Below, piece after piece: positions 1 through 11,065 of a stretch of 64,000 nt of DNA (position 1 is its first letter; every line of letters starts with the position of its first letter). The translations under genes were made by a program, and so were the position numbers. Source of the stretch: Macrotrachela quadricornifera (Eukaryota > Rotifera > Eurotatoria > Philodinida > Philodinidae); the NCBI GenBank assembly GCA_022393335.1, contig JAJEKB010020319.1:139732-203731 (forward strand). Reading direction: 5' to 3'. The notes under the pieces were generated by a model that was given only the letters and a program-made list of their open reading frames with translations, was not told the DNA's origin and ran no database searches.

Positions 1-597
1 GAAACACATGATGAAACTATGACTTCATGAAGACTATTCGACTAAGGACCGAAATCTTAGAAATAATACAAACCAACTGTCTGTTCTCTAACTACAGCTC
101 CGTCTTCCCATCGACAGCAAATCGTTTACTTCGAAAATTAGTTGATTTCAAAAAAGTTTAAGGTCAATGAACTCTGTACCCTTCTTCTTTTTGGTAACGT
201 CGCAAAATATAGAAAACAAAATCTAGAAAAAATAAACTTGGAAAATTTATTCATATATAGAAAAGTCATAAAGTCGTTGCGACTTAACGACTCTACATTT
301 CTGAGGATGCTAGAAGTATTCGGAGGTTGCCACAAGCATGACTGAGCGTGCTGGAAGCGTGAGGGTGAGAATGGAGTGTATGGGTGTGGGATTAGGAGGA
401 AAAGCAACAGTGAGGGTACAGATGAATGTTGGTTGAGAAGAAGGACAGCTTCAGAAATGGTTCTAGCATTCTCAGGCCTGCAAAAAATAAGGTCAAGAAT
501 ACTTCTAGTACCATCTGGGATGTTTCTTGCTTCATCAGAAATGTAGATTGATAGAGTGGTAGAGGCGTAACGGCTCAACGATTTGTACAGTAATGGA
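1..597. other. Unassigned sequence, no supported gene
   Basis: Both strands hold short open frames (142-345 plus, 138-578 minus) but neither shows a recognisable domain, signal peptide or splice signals, and they overlap each other. I see no gene here that can be supported. Confidence 0.5.
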
Positions 598-725
598 ATT
601 TTTTTCTTTTAGATTTGTCTCTTTCTAAATTTTCTAGACTTTTTTCTTCTAGATTTTTTTCTTTCTAGATTCTTCTCTTTTTAGATTTTTTCGTTTCTAG
701 ATTTTTACTTTTTCAGATTTTGCGA
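598..725. repeat. Minisatellite of a 15-17 bp TTCTAGATTTTT unit
   Basis: The core TCTAGATTTTT recurs about seven times with small changes (TAGATTTGTC, TAGACTTTTT, TAGATTCTTC, CAGATTTTGC), spaced roughly 15-20 bp apart. The top strand is strongly pyrimidine rich. Confidence 0.7.
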
Positions 726-1741
726 CGTATTCTTCTTTCTGGCCACATAATGTTTTTCAAAACTTTAATGCAAATCTATTATTCTCATTTGTTGCAGCTG
801 GTGGTTCGAATGCATATGGCTGAGTCCAAACAAATTTTATCGCATAATATCTCAACTTTGGTGGGACTCTGTAATTCTTTTGTTCTTGATTTTGCTCAAT
901 TGTACACTTCCCGACATTGTGTTCAAGTGATCCATTCTATCATTCACATTCCGACAACAGTTCTACACTATGGTCCACTTCCCAATTTTACAACCTTTAA
1001 TTTTGAAGACACATTAAGTTAGATCTATATAAAGCTTTTCTGGATGAATCATCATAAATCATATTTCTAAAATTCACCACCGCCTTTTTATAGCAGAAGA
1101 AATCGATTTTTATAGATTATATATACAATAGATTAATATTAATTAAACAAAATAACGCTTGTGTCTATGTGAAAAATAGGTCAAATTCCATGAAATATGA
1201 GAGTTTTAGAATAAACTTAACAAAATAAATGGTTTTCATGCGGCAAAAATTGATTTAAATCAATTGTTTGGTAGAAAATTAAAGTAATCGATTAAAAAGG
1301 TATTAAATCCAAATTTAACGAATTTCTGAGACTGCGAAATTATACAATCAGTTTTGATCTGGTATTTTTATCAGTAGATTTTTCCACAAGGGTTAGTGTC
1401 ATTTAGGTCGGTTCTCTTGACTTTTGTTTTGAAGCACTTACACAAGTGTTTTTTCTTTATCGCAGGTCAAATAACTCGTACAACGAAAGGTACACGCCGA
1501 CATTTACAAGAAATTATTTCTAGAATACACCTACTTCAAGCTGCTCTTGTACAACTTAGCAAATTGTCGTTGCACAATAGTTTTGCAAGATGTTTTATTA
1601 GGTCATTTTGGCTATTCAAAGCCTACACCAGATACTAACATTCGGGTTATGCACGAATCATCTACACTACATCCACTTCCATCAATTTTTTTCCAGAAGC
1701 TCGTATCAAGCACTATGATGATTTGTATATTGGAAATATAA
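720..1741 (+). pseudogene. Decayed transposase-like coding relic
   Basis: Two open stretches on the plus strand (720-1022 and about 1396-1741) read like pieces of one protein. The first ends in a patch with H-x-x-x-H-I-P followed by YGPL and then FNFED. This pattern recalls the conserved 'YGPL...FxFE' region in C-terminal domains of some plant- and animal-type DNA transposases (Tnp2/DUF4218-like). The second contains KGTRRHLQEI, which fits the segment that usually follows that region. The two are in different frames, separated by about 370 bp without a clean intron, and have no start or catalytic core. I therefore call it a relic. The family assignment is a weak motif-level impression; an unrelated decayed gene is possible. 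Confidence 0.3.
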
Positions 1742-2424
1742 GGATCTCAAAAAGTAATTATTCGCAAGAGAAAAAAAGCTGACAACAACAGTATTATCTT
1801 CCACCTCAATAACATTAGTATCTTTGAACGTGTGTGCTCTATTTTTACTGTTAACAACAATTCACCACTGCTCTTTGGCGATTATCAATAAGCAGCAGAA
1901 CCACTGCAGTGTGCCATTACATAAACCGACACTAATATTCATTATGAACTCATAAGATACGACAACAACACAAACAAAAACATTTGCCCTAAGAAGTCTT
2001 AGACCTCGTTGAAAAATGTATGTATTCCCAATTAACAAATGAAGTTTTCTATTATTTTCATTTTTTCACAATTTATTACAGTACTTAGACAAACTAGCTC
2101 TATTGAGTTGAAAAAAAAGTAAAAGAGAACTTTGAAGAATGTTTATCTATATCTGAAGATGAACAAAAATCACAAGACTTTCTTAAGAATTTTCATTCAG
2201 ATGCTCAAATTATTTATTCTTCTATCAACTTTTCGCAAGTCAGCTTCTGCAAAAATCGAAATGGTCTTATTATTGGATACGAAAACCCGATAAGCTTAAT
2301 TAGATTTACATCCATTACTGACATCTTTTTCAAAATGAACCGATTGTAATCCATTATATTTTGAAATGACTTTGTGGTTTTTCACGAAATAATTGACTTT
2401 AATTACGTTTTGTGCGATTCTTTT
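1742..2424. other. AT-rich spacer
   Basis: No open frame of note, splice-linked exons or clear repeats. It may contain further decayed coding sequence belonging to the upstream relic. Confidence 0.4.
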
Positions 2425-3180
2425 TACATAGGTAAGGAGACCTCCCCTTTCCTGCACTTTTGAAGAACGGCTTCTCAGAAAATTTTGAAACTTTGAGGAA
2501 TAATAGATCTGGATGAGTACAGCAAAAGTTGTAATGGACTCAAAATTCCTAAATGCTTGCCTCTAGAAGATATTGGGGTCGCAAGGGCTACAAATGACCC
2601 CTATCATCGTTTCGCTTTCTCCGCCGCAGTACATTCAATCCTGCTAAAATCTTTTTTTGCAGATACTAAAGACACTTTTGAATATCTATTTTTTTTCAGT
2701 TTCTTTCTATCTCGTTCTTTTCGTATAAAAAGGCCAAAATACTGAGAGCATCCTAAAAACGCATGTTTTTTTTTTGAATAGTGCTTCTCTTGTAAAACCT
2801 GCTAAAACTCACCAATAAAATATTTTTCAAAACAAAAAAGAATAAGTACCCTAAAGTGTCTTTAGTATCCGTAACGAAATGCGACCTTGATTGGATATAT
2901 TGTAACGGAGAAACCGAATCGATTCTGCAGATTTTTGATGAAAAAATTGGTTTCTAGAAAATCGTAAAATAGAAAAAATTTTTTTCTATACTCCTACGGC
3001 AATAGAAGAATCTTTTCAATTTTATTTTTGCTTTACAGCTATATTTGAGTTCTTAAGACGTCACCAGTAGATAGGAGGCATATAAAAGCATATATATAAA
3101 GCAGAAAAAACAAAAAATAAAAATCTAGGCTTGGAAAAGAAGAGGTCCCCTTACATGAAAAATAAGATTTGTAGAACAAA
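2425..3180. mobile_element. Foldback (palindromic) element, degenerate
   Basis: The ends are inverted copies: AGGTAAGGAGACCTCCCCTT near 2432 matches the reverse complement of the end near 3150 (TGTAAGGGGACCTCTTC). Inner inverted matches include GATACTAAAGACACTT near 2661 and its complement AAGTGTCTTTAGTATC near 2856. Arms are diverged with indels. No target duplication could be fixed. The short frame 2557-2745 lies inside it and is not considered a gene. Confidence 0.45.
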
Positions 3181-3349
3181 AGATATTTTTGTTTTAATTC
3201 TATTTGCTTTTGAATTATATTTTAATTTCCATCAATTGAATACGTAAGCCATATAATCATTCTTTTTTTTCTAATTTGATAGAATACTTATCATTCCCTT
3301 TCGTATTTAAATGAATATTTTTTTCAAATATTTTAGATAAAATAAAACG

Positions 3350-3820
3350 ATGCATGCTTCATGGCAATATATTCTCGTTGCTTCACTTCTTACAGTAACT
3401 TATGGTCAATTTGAAACAAAAAATATTCGATCGATTTCTAGTGGACTTTCATTTGGAATGTGTTTTGGTTATTGTAAAAGTTCAATTAATATAACATCAA
3501 ATCCAAATGAATTAGTTGCGTCAAAAGAAGCAAATTTTGATCAAAAATCTTTTCCAACAATTCGGCAACAATTTTCTTTTTCATTAAACCAATGGGAAGA
3601 ACTTGTTTCTCTTCTTAATTTACAGACATTTACATCATTACCTGATACTATTGGATGTCCTGGTTGTGCTGATGGTGGAATTGAATGGATTCAAGTTGAT
3701 TCAACAGATGGAACTAAACGAGTGACATTTGAAAGTAGACGTGCAGTCAAGGGAATTGAAGGACTCACTGAAAAATTACGACTGATGAGACAAGAATATC
3801 TTAATCAAATTAAAACCTAA
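3350..3820 (+). CDS. Small secreted cysteine-containing protein, single exon
   Basis: This 156-residue protein begins with a clear signal peptide (about residues 1-19, hydrophobic core ILVASLLTVTYG). The mature part has a G-M-C-F-G-Y-C motif near residues 36-42, a second CPGC motif near residues 103-106 followed by ADGG-EW, and a charged C-terminal helix. The pattern 'FGMCFGYC ... IGCPGCADGG' resembles small proteins of unknown function that I recall from bacteria, which hints at horizontal acquisition, but this is from memory and unproven. It is intron-less in the coding part. A TTTTAG just upstream (ending at 3335) could be the acceptor of a 5'UTR intron. An AATAAA poly(A) signal lies at about 3846, 26 bp past the stop and only a few bases before a piggyBac-type insertion. 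Function unknown. Confidence 0.75.
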   Translation: MHASWQYILVASLLTVTYGQFETKNIRSISSGLSFGMCFGYCKSSINITSNPNELVASKEANFDQKSFPTIRQQFSFSLNQWEELVSLLNLQTFTSLPDTIGCPGCADGGIEWIQVDSTDGTKRVTFESRRAVKGIEGLTEKLRLMRQEYLNQIKT

Positions 3821-3857
3821 AGTTATTTTCTAAAAAAAATCAATCAATAAAATTTAA

Positions 3858-4563
3858 CACATATAGCTCGATGTGAGCCACCGATGGCTTCACGGCATAT
3901 TCATCAGCAAAAATAACAAAAAAAACTTTCTTTTTCTTCTTTTTTCCTATGCAATGGATGCCATATATTTCCTCATCCACTGCGTCTCGTTCAGTACTCG
4001 AATGCTTTATTATTTTGAGTAATGTATCTCATTGAAAAAATCAAGACAAAAGTATTTGTTATAATCAATACAGAAGTTTTTATTCTCTTCACTACTGTTG
4101 TACTTGCCTCTCTTGATTTGTGTTGCCTAATTTTCTCATAGCAGCCAGCACAACGTCTTTGTGATCGGCGAGTTTTCGTTTGGTCTGGCTTGTTGACTTT
4201 TGTTTCGGGCCAGGTTTCAGATTCTCGAACGATACACCAAGATCGCACAAGAGGTTTTCGAAACTGCAGAACGGTCATGTCGCCTGCGCCATAGTTTTTC
4301 TTGTAAATAAGATAACTATTAACTACTGCAGTTCCAAGTATCAATTCAAATGTCATCTTTTTATACCAGTTTATAAATCGTCTGAGATATGTATAATATG
4401 TCGATAGTCACTCTGACAAATCGCTATCGCTCATTTTTTATATTGTTTTCTCAAGTGCCCACTACAATTGCTGAATGTGGCAGCCTTGTGGATATCATCA
4501 AAATATCTCCTTTATCTTCCCACTTGATTAACTTTATATCAAAACTGAATCGGGCTGAATGTG
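3858..4563 (-). mobile_element. Internally deleted piggyBac-type transposon with intact TTAA flanks
   Basis: TTAA occurs at both boundaries (3854-3857 and 4564-4567). The left end starts CACATATAGCTCGATG and the right end, read inward, starts CACATTCAGCCCGATT, giving imperfect terminal inverted repeats. On the minus strand 3991-4356 encodes the C-terminal part of a piggyBac (DDE_Tnp_1_7) transposase ending with the basic, cysteine-bearing tail (RRCAGCYEKIRQ). Further in, 4440-4560 minus reads KWEDKGDILMIST, a piece of the catalytic domain. The N-terminal half and most of the DDE core are missing, so it is non-autonomous. Confidence 0.8.
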
Positions 4564-4567
4564 TTAA

Positions 4568-6890
4568 GACAATTTTTCTATCTATATAATCACATATAAC
4601 GCTGTGTAAAAGTGTTCTATCATAAAAATTCGCTCAACGGTTCGCGGAAAACTTTCTATTAAACAGTTCATTTCTGTCAAAGTAATAGACTAAATTGAAT
4701 AAAGTGTGTCATATATATTATATTCTATAAAACAATTTCGCCAAAGATGATCGTTTCTGTGGAGAGAACTTATATGAAAATCAAATCAATACTATATGCT
4801 AGCGTCCTCTTTTCAAATCATCATTCGACTGAAGAATCTATCGAAGTCTAAACAAACAATGATATTTCCATATATACATATATAGATAGATGGTTATGGA
4901 AGTGTTTAAACCTAATGAACTAAACATTTATTAAAATAAGAAGACTCCATTGGTACAAATAAAAAAAAATCACATACGAAAGACAAAAAAAGGGCAAAAC
5001 GTTAAGAACATTTTAATAGAAAGATGAATGTCCTCGTACTTGTGTCTTAATCCAATATTTATAAGAGTAGATAAAATATTCAAGAATGAGTCTTAACACT
5101 GATAAAATGACAGATAGTTTTTCTATTTATTCTGCCAATTCAGAATGATCGTGAAATGCAATTGCCAGTACGATAATATTCAGAGAATAAATCGTTACTG
5201 GATGATATAGTTTTCCAAAGTACATTGCTCCTCTCCATAATGAACAAACATTGAGCATGGTGGAATGTAAAAAGATGACATTAGTTAATTTACTACCATT
5301 GATAACCTTTTCTCACTTTTTAGATGTTAAATAAAAATAAATAAACAAATGTAAAATGCAGCAACCATTAAAAACATTCGAGAACGACGGTAGTAAACAC
5401 TATAAAATAATAAAAGAAACAATGAATATTCGTTTTTTTCCAAAACTGATCATTTTTATTCTTTCATAAGCTAGGAAGCAGGCTTTAAACTTTATTCAGA
5501 AAATCTTTTTTCTAATTTAGTAATTTCGATTACCAACAACAGTTTAAATTGTTGGATTGAAAAAGCATTTGGATCACTTATTCAGACAAATTTATCTTTA
5601 ATTGAGAATTTCAATTTCATTCTTAAGCGTTATATCATGGTTAATTACTCACCTGGAGTTCTACAATGATTTTATTTTGAAGAAAATTACAACAATTATT
5701 TACTTATGAATTTTTCTTTGAGTTTTAAATTAATTGAATGAGTTTCTAGTCGAATGTAAATAACTTGTCAAATATTAAATACCACATTTTTTTAGTATGA
5801 TATGATATTATGTTTTCTTATCTGGTCGTTAGTAAGCATGTATATAAGAATAAGAAATGGAAAATTTTTTTTTCTATAAATCTTGTCATCTAAGAAGAAA
5901 AGAAATTTATTGATAGAAATGACAAAGTTAATGGTTTACTTAATCGGCAAAGATATTAAGATTGTATAAGTCAACTGTTATTCATTGCTTTTTGTAATGT
6001 AATTCTCAAAAATGATACATTCATCTCTTTCTTTTGATGAGATTTTTTTAAACCATCATCGCCATCAAGAAAGAAGAGGATTTTTTTATTTTATCAGATA
6101 GTTGAAAATAGAATATTTATGTATTTATGATTTTCTCTTATAGACATATTTCTACTATTGAATATTTTCATATATCTCCTAAAAATTTTTTAAAAATTTC
6201 GTTAAAAATGAAATAATAAAATCACTTCACATCTAATATTTTAAAATCTCATACATGTATCAAATAATTAGAGAAAATGAAAGAAGAAATTCATTTATTT
6301 GGATTTTACAAATTAATTTATGATTAAAGTTTATAAGATAGATTTAAAATTTAATCATGTCAAGTTATCTTAATTTGAATATATTATCTTACTTCTTATG
6401 TTCAAAAAATGCTCTTTTCATTATCTCTCTTGCTTGTTATCGATGACATCAAAATCTTTTTTCAATATTTTCTTCAGTATTATTTTCACGAATTAATGAA
6501 CGGCAAAACATTCTAAATAATTATCAGATATTAACTCCATATGAATTATAAGTTATAGCAAATAATGAAATTTTACTTTACTTCCATTTATATATATATG
6601 TACTTATTCTCATATGTATAATCAGATAAGTATCGTCTTTTTTGAAAGAAAGGGAATATATTTCCATTTACTTTACAAAATCATTCTCAAAAATTAAAGG
6701 TCTCTTCTATTTATGTTTTTATTCATATTTTCTTTGTCTTGAAAAACTCTTTATACTTTTTTTTGGAGATCGAATAAATTAATCTATGATTGTGTGAAAT
6801 AAGAGATTTATACGTATCTTCGTATATCTGACTTTTCCGATAGACGAAAGGACGAGAAAATATTCAACACCAGTTAAAAGTATACGTGCT
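4568..6890. other. AT-rich spacer
   Basis: About 2.3 kb of very AT-rich sequence with homopolymer stretches. I found no exon chain, long repeat or transposon end. Confidence 0.5.
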
Positions 6891-7590
6891 ATGATTTATT
6901 GTTCATTTTACTTCTCTTTTCATACTTCTTCTTTTGATGATTTATTCATTATTTTCAACTTTTTATTTATAAAATCAGATAATCACAATTATTATTGTAA
7001 AGATATTCTTTTCGTAAAAATTCGTAGAGTTATTGGAAGTCAATTAGTAGATGTACTTTTACATTTATTACCAGATTGGTTTTTCGTTTCTTTCTTTCTC
7101 ATTGAACAAATCTTTCCAGATGATTAAACTGATCATTCAAATTGAAAAATTAAAGTAAACAATTCATCATCTATTTTTCGTTTATATAAGTGGTTATTTT
7201 AATTTATTAGCAAATTATTTTGATAATTTAACATATGATGTAATTATTGATGGAAGTTTTACTGTTAATCCATTAGTAAGTGTAACAGTATTATTTAGAA
7301 TAATGATTTATGAAATTTCTCATTAAATGAAAGATTTTGTAATTCTTCTTAAATCAGGTTTTTGATCGTTAACAAGTGACAAAAGCTCAAATTATTACTG
7401 ATTTACGTGGAATACCTGGAGGTTCAATAGCACTTTCTTATTCAAATTCAGTTCATAGTATGTCAATGTTATGGATTGAGAATTTTTCTCTAATGAATTT
7501 TTACTTTTCACGTACTCGATGGGTTTTACCATTTACTATTGATATTTTTCTTTATGTTTCATTGGTGAAGACAGTACGTGATTATTAAAA
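6891..7590 (+). pseudogene. Unidentified gene remnant with splice-like signals
   Basis: Short plus-strand pieces look like decayed exons of one membrane-type protein. 6891-7127 is hydrophobic. 7195-7275 reads ...YDVIIDGSFTVNPL up to a GTAAGTG donor. After a TTAAATCAG acceptor near 7358 the frame resumes as VFDR, then a stop codon, then VTKAQIITDLRGIPGG and a further 60 hydrophobic residues. The splice junction is plausible and in frame, but the stop right after it breaks the reading. I cannot name the family. Confidence 0.35.
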
Positions 7591-7769
7591 GAAAAATGAT
7601 TTCTCATAAATATTTAGGATCTTTTTTTAAATTTTAGTTTTAATTTTCCTTTTTTATCTACATTCATTTCGACAATCACTTTGTGTACTTAGAGATCTTT
7701 ATTATTCTTTATATTGAATGAAAAATTTTATTTAATTGATGTATTTTGATTTTCAAAATTATAAACTAA

Positions 7770-8560
7770 CCCTTTCACAGTAATGGGTCCCGCCTCATTT
7801 TCAAAGGAAAGTAAAGAGAAAACACTCTTTTCTCTCATTTGTTGATAGCTGATCTGATGAATCTACATCTTGTTTTCATTTATTATAATTGATGATAACT
7901 TGCGAGTTCATGATGGGTTCAGTTCCTTTATTCGCTTTTTTCTGTGTCCATCAATGCTGCTGAATGTGATGACTTTATGGATATCATTAAAACGTCTCTT
8001 TTATCTTTCCATTTGACTAGGTTTAATACCATTACTGCTTCGAAGTCCATAAATATTACCATCCTCTAGCTTTTCTGAACCACCTCGTACTCTTATCCAG
8101 CCCTATTACTTCTTAATGTTCCAATAAGATAAGTATCATGGTGTAATAAACTTTCCGCAAGAGCCATACGTACAAAGAAGTTATCAACTACTACAGCTCA
8201 ATGATATTCCAAAAGACCATCAGTTCAATCAATTACGACAGATTGAGCGTGTCCACAACCAAACGTTAGATCCTGTTTATCAGTATAAATCATAAAATTT
8301 CACGTGTATTCATTAGTAGTTGGTTTCCATTGAAGAGTTTTCGATCGTTTAATAAGTATCCGTGTTTGTACGTGTTGCTCTGCATATCGATAGGATTGAT
8401 CGTACTATTTTTCGTATTTGTCGGTACTTCTTTCATCATTCCATACTGCTCCGATAAATCAGTATCTGATTCTGATTCGATTTCGCCCTAGACTTGTGAA
8501 TCCACATCATTATCTCGACTAGAATGGTGCAAACTATATGTATGTATGGACAAATTGGAA
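7770..8560 (-). mobile_element. piggyBac-type transposase remnant
   Basis: On the minus strand, frameshifted blocks of a piggyBac transposase are legible: an acidic Ser-Asp-rich stretch (about 8530-8440), SKTLQWKPTTNEYT (about 8345-8300), and the hallmark VVVDNFFVRMALAESLL followed by TYLIGTLRSNRAG (about 8210-8105), then ...KRDVLMIS (about 8010-7985). The left edge CCCTTTCACAG after CTAA (7766-7769) resembles a piggyBac end in a mutated TTAA. No matching right end was found. Multiple stops and frameshifts show it is dead. It belongs to a different subfamily from the CACATT-ended copies in this window. Confidence 0.75.
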
Positions 8561-8925
8561 CAATCTCACATACCAGAGAGGAAAAGATAATGAGAAAAAC
8601 CAATATAGTGTATTATATTGGAAAAGTTCTGATTATGAACTTTGGATTATAGAAAATTACGATTTCATTTTTTTCATCTAAAGTCCACGTGATTGTTGAT
8701 ATTAGTGTAATCACAAGGTGAATACTTTTTTTCTCTATATACGTCCTATTATTCGCATCCTGTAATTTTTTTTTTGATCAATGGTATGAATATTGCAAAG
8801 AAGAAACCATAAGGCATGACGAAGCGACTATTCGTATAAAACAAAGGACAAAAATACCAAACTAAACCCGTCATCGATTGTATTCTTACTCTACTTTATC
8901 TAATTAGAACTGCATTTCTTCATTG

Positions 8926-9747
8926 ATGGCTTCTCTTCCTGCCGTTCTTCCACCATTAACCACAGCAGAGTACAAAGAAATTTATGAATTGATTTTTAAT
9001 CGTTATTATGGTCGCGAAAGCACACACGAATGTATGTTAAAATGTTTGTCTCACATAAAAACATCGAATCAAACCGGTCTTCATGTTCTGTTAGTCGGAC
9101 CGGGTAGTGGAGAAGTCGAGCTGAACGTATTGAAAGACTGTCGAATAGCACACTTAACGGCAGTTGAACCTAGTTCCGAAATGGCTGACGCATTAGAACC
9201 GAACTTACGTTCTTCTTCAGACTTTATAGGCGCGTGGAACATTCATCGAACAAAAATTGAATCTTATTTGATGGATAAGAACAATAATGACGGTCCTTTC
9301 GATATTATATTAGCGATAGATTCACTGTACTACGTGTCGTCTCGTGGTGATGTGCTTCGCCAGCTTCGATCTCTTCTTCGACCTACTATTGGTCGACTGA
9401 TCGCTGTACACGTTGGAGACGAATGGGGTACGCTGGCACGCATTTATACTCCCTACTCACCCCATGTAGTCGGTGCGAGTGATATTGACCGAGACCTTCG
9501 TGATGCGAACATCTTATTCGATCGTTATTCCAACGAAACCACGTTTGATCTAATGGATGTTAAGGGAAACGACAAACTTGAATGGGCTATAGCTTCGTTT
9601 TTCCTAGGATTTAATACGGCTTCCAGCGACAACAGCTTAACAGCAGATATTATCACAGCTCTACTTAATATGGCTCAAATAACCAACGAAAATCGATTAT
9701 TGATGCCTTTGAGTGAGGACGTTTTCGTCATTCAACCAGTTAACTGA
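8926..9747 (+). CDS. SAM-dependent class I methyltransferase, histamine N-methyltransferase-like
   Basis: This 273-residue single-exon protein has a seven-strand methyltransferase core. Motif I is LLVGPGSGEVEL (G58-x-G60-x-G62) for SAM binding. The acidic residue after strand 2 is E81 in AVEPSSEM. Motif IV is FDIILAIDSLYYV, and a later strand follows 'LRPTIGRLIAVHV'. The N-terminal helix with YKEIYELIFNRYYG and the overall length (about 290 in histamine N-methyltransferases) fit the small-molecule HNMT-like branch, so the likely reaction is methyl transfer from SAM to a small amine. The substrate is inferred, not shown. I take the ATG at 8926; the codon before it is TTG. Its base composition is less AT-rich than its surroundings and it lacks introns, which fits either a retrocopy or acquisition from outside. 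Confidence 0.8.
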   Translation: MASLPAVLPPLTTAEYKEIYELIFNRYYGRESTHECMLKCLSHIKTSNQTGLHVLLVGPGSGEVELNVLKDCRIAHLTAVEPSSEMADALEPNLRSSSDFIGAWNIHRTKIESYLMDKNNNDGPFDIILAIDSLYYVSSRGDVLRQLRSLLRPTIGRLIAVHVGDEWGTLARIYTPYSPHVVGASDIDRDLRDANILFDRYSNETTFDLMDVKGNDKLEWAIASFFLGFNTASSDNSLTADIITALLNMAQITNENRLLMPLSEDVFVIQPVN

Positions 9748-9940
9748 AATCTGCGACGTTTATATTTAAAGATACTCCTTAGCTTTGATTTTTTTCTTGA
9801 ACACGACTACCATTAATACATTACTGGAAGATTTCTTCTTGTTCCGTATTGTTCCATTAATCGACTTTTTTCATCCAATAAATAATCTTTTTTTCAGAGT
9901 TGGAAAGCTCTGACCCTTCCCAGCTCTGACTTCAACTTTC

Positions 9941-10416
9941 TGTTCTTCCCAGCTAAAATGGCCAAAATTTGAAAACTTTACATTTCAGTCAAGAAAGATC
10001 GTATAGACTTGAAATTTTTAGCACTCTAAGCTCACAAACACTACTGATCAGTCTGAAAACTCAAAATTGTTTAGCTATTTCATTCTTGACTTACAGGATT
10101 TTGTTTATCATTTAAAAACATACCGCTTATTATAATCAATATACTTACTCTCAAGACTTTTCGTTCATTTGCAAACAAAGATTGTTAAACAATGCCATGT
10201 ATTTCCCGTCACCAAATTTCAATTACTATTTAACAAAGGATGGAAATAACAAGCAGAACTGCTGTAAGTTAAGAATAAAGTAACTAAACAATCTAGAGTT
10301 TTCAAATTGATCAGCAATACTTATGAACTTGTAGTGCTAAAAATTTCAAGCGTATACGATCTTTCATGACTGAATTGTAAGGTTTTCAAATTTTGACCAT
10401 TTTATCTGGGAAGAAC
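9941..10416. mobile_element. Palindromic MITE with about 155-bp inverted arms
   Basis: Left arm 9941-10096 begins TGTTCTTCCCAGCT and ends TTGACTTACAG. Right arm 10262-10416 is its inverted counterpart, starting CTGTAAGTTAAG and ending CTGGGAAGAACA. Most positions match. The 165-bp centre is not palindromic and no coding capacity is seen. The minus frame 10364-10585 is a by-product. Confidence 0.8.
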
Positions 10417-11065
10417 AAGAAATAGCCGTGAGCACAAATCCTTTAAGACTTTTTACTATTTCAATGCCCTCTATTAAACAGCCTGTGAATGAAGAGAATC
10501 GGCGTTGGACACCTCGATCGGTCTCTGATATACAGCAATTGCCATTACGATCACCCTTATATTCAAATTCTGACTTATATAACAAACGAATTAGCGTGAT
10601 ATCATCCTTTCAAGTGACATTCAAACATATTTTATCGACACTGATAAATAATAGACAAACCTCTTTGGAAAATCGTGATACGTGATCATGATATTCTCTT
10701 CATCAAAATAAGGTTGAAGATAATATTAATCGATTCGAAACTAAAGTGAAAGAAAAATAATCATTTCTCGTTAGTTCTTTCTAGATTATACTAAATTACT
10801 GGTTATAAATGATGATGATTAATTACCTATTTTTCATCCGAATTTATCAATGTTAAAATATGCTTAACGTTTTCTTGACAGATGTATAGATTATCTAAGT
10901 AGGATGAAGTAATGACGTACAATGTTGACAGTTCATTTTATCTTAAAGGTTTAATACTAATAATGAACAGAGAAGATCAATATAAATGACGTACTATAAT
11001 AGTCAGTGAAAGAAGATATAAATATTCAGAATTCTAAGACAAAGTTACGAAAAAAAAACGCGACA
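10417..11065. other. Spacer upstream of the 7TM receptor gene
   Basis: A 10428-10685 plus frame exists but starts in the edge of the MITE, has no recognisable domain and is not supported as a gene. The remainder is AT-rich and presumably contains the receptor promoter; no specific element could be defined. Confidence 0.4.

Noticed and set aside
4150..4600. Plus-strand frames over the piggyBac relic
   Set aside because: The minus strand carries the recognisable transposase; the plus frames are its shadow.
8923..8925. Start of the methyltransferase at TTG, and of the receptor at GTG 11006
   Set aside because: Nuclear animal genes rarely start at TTG or GTG; ATG codons at 8926 and 11066 fit the domains.
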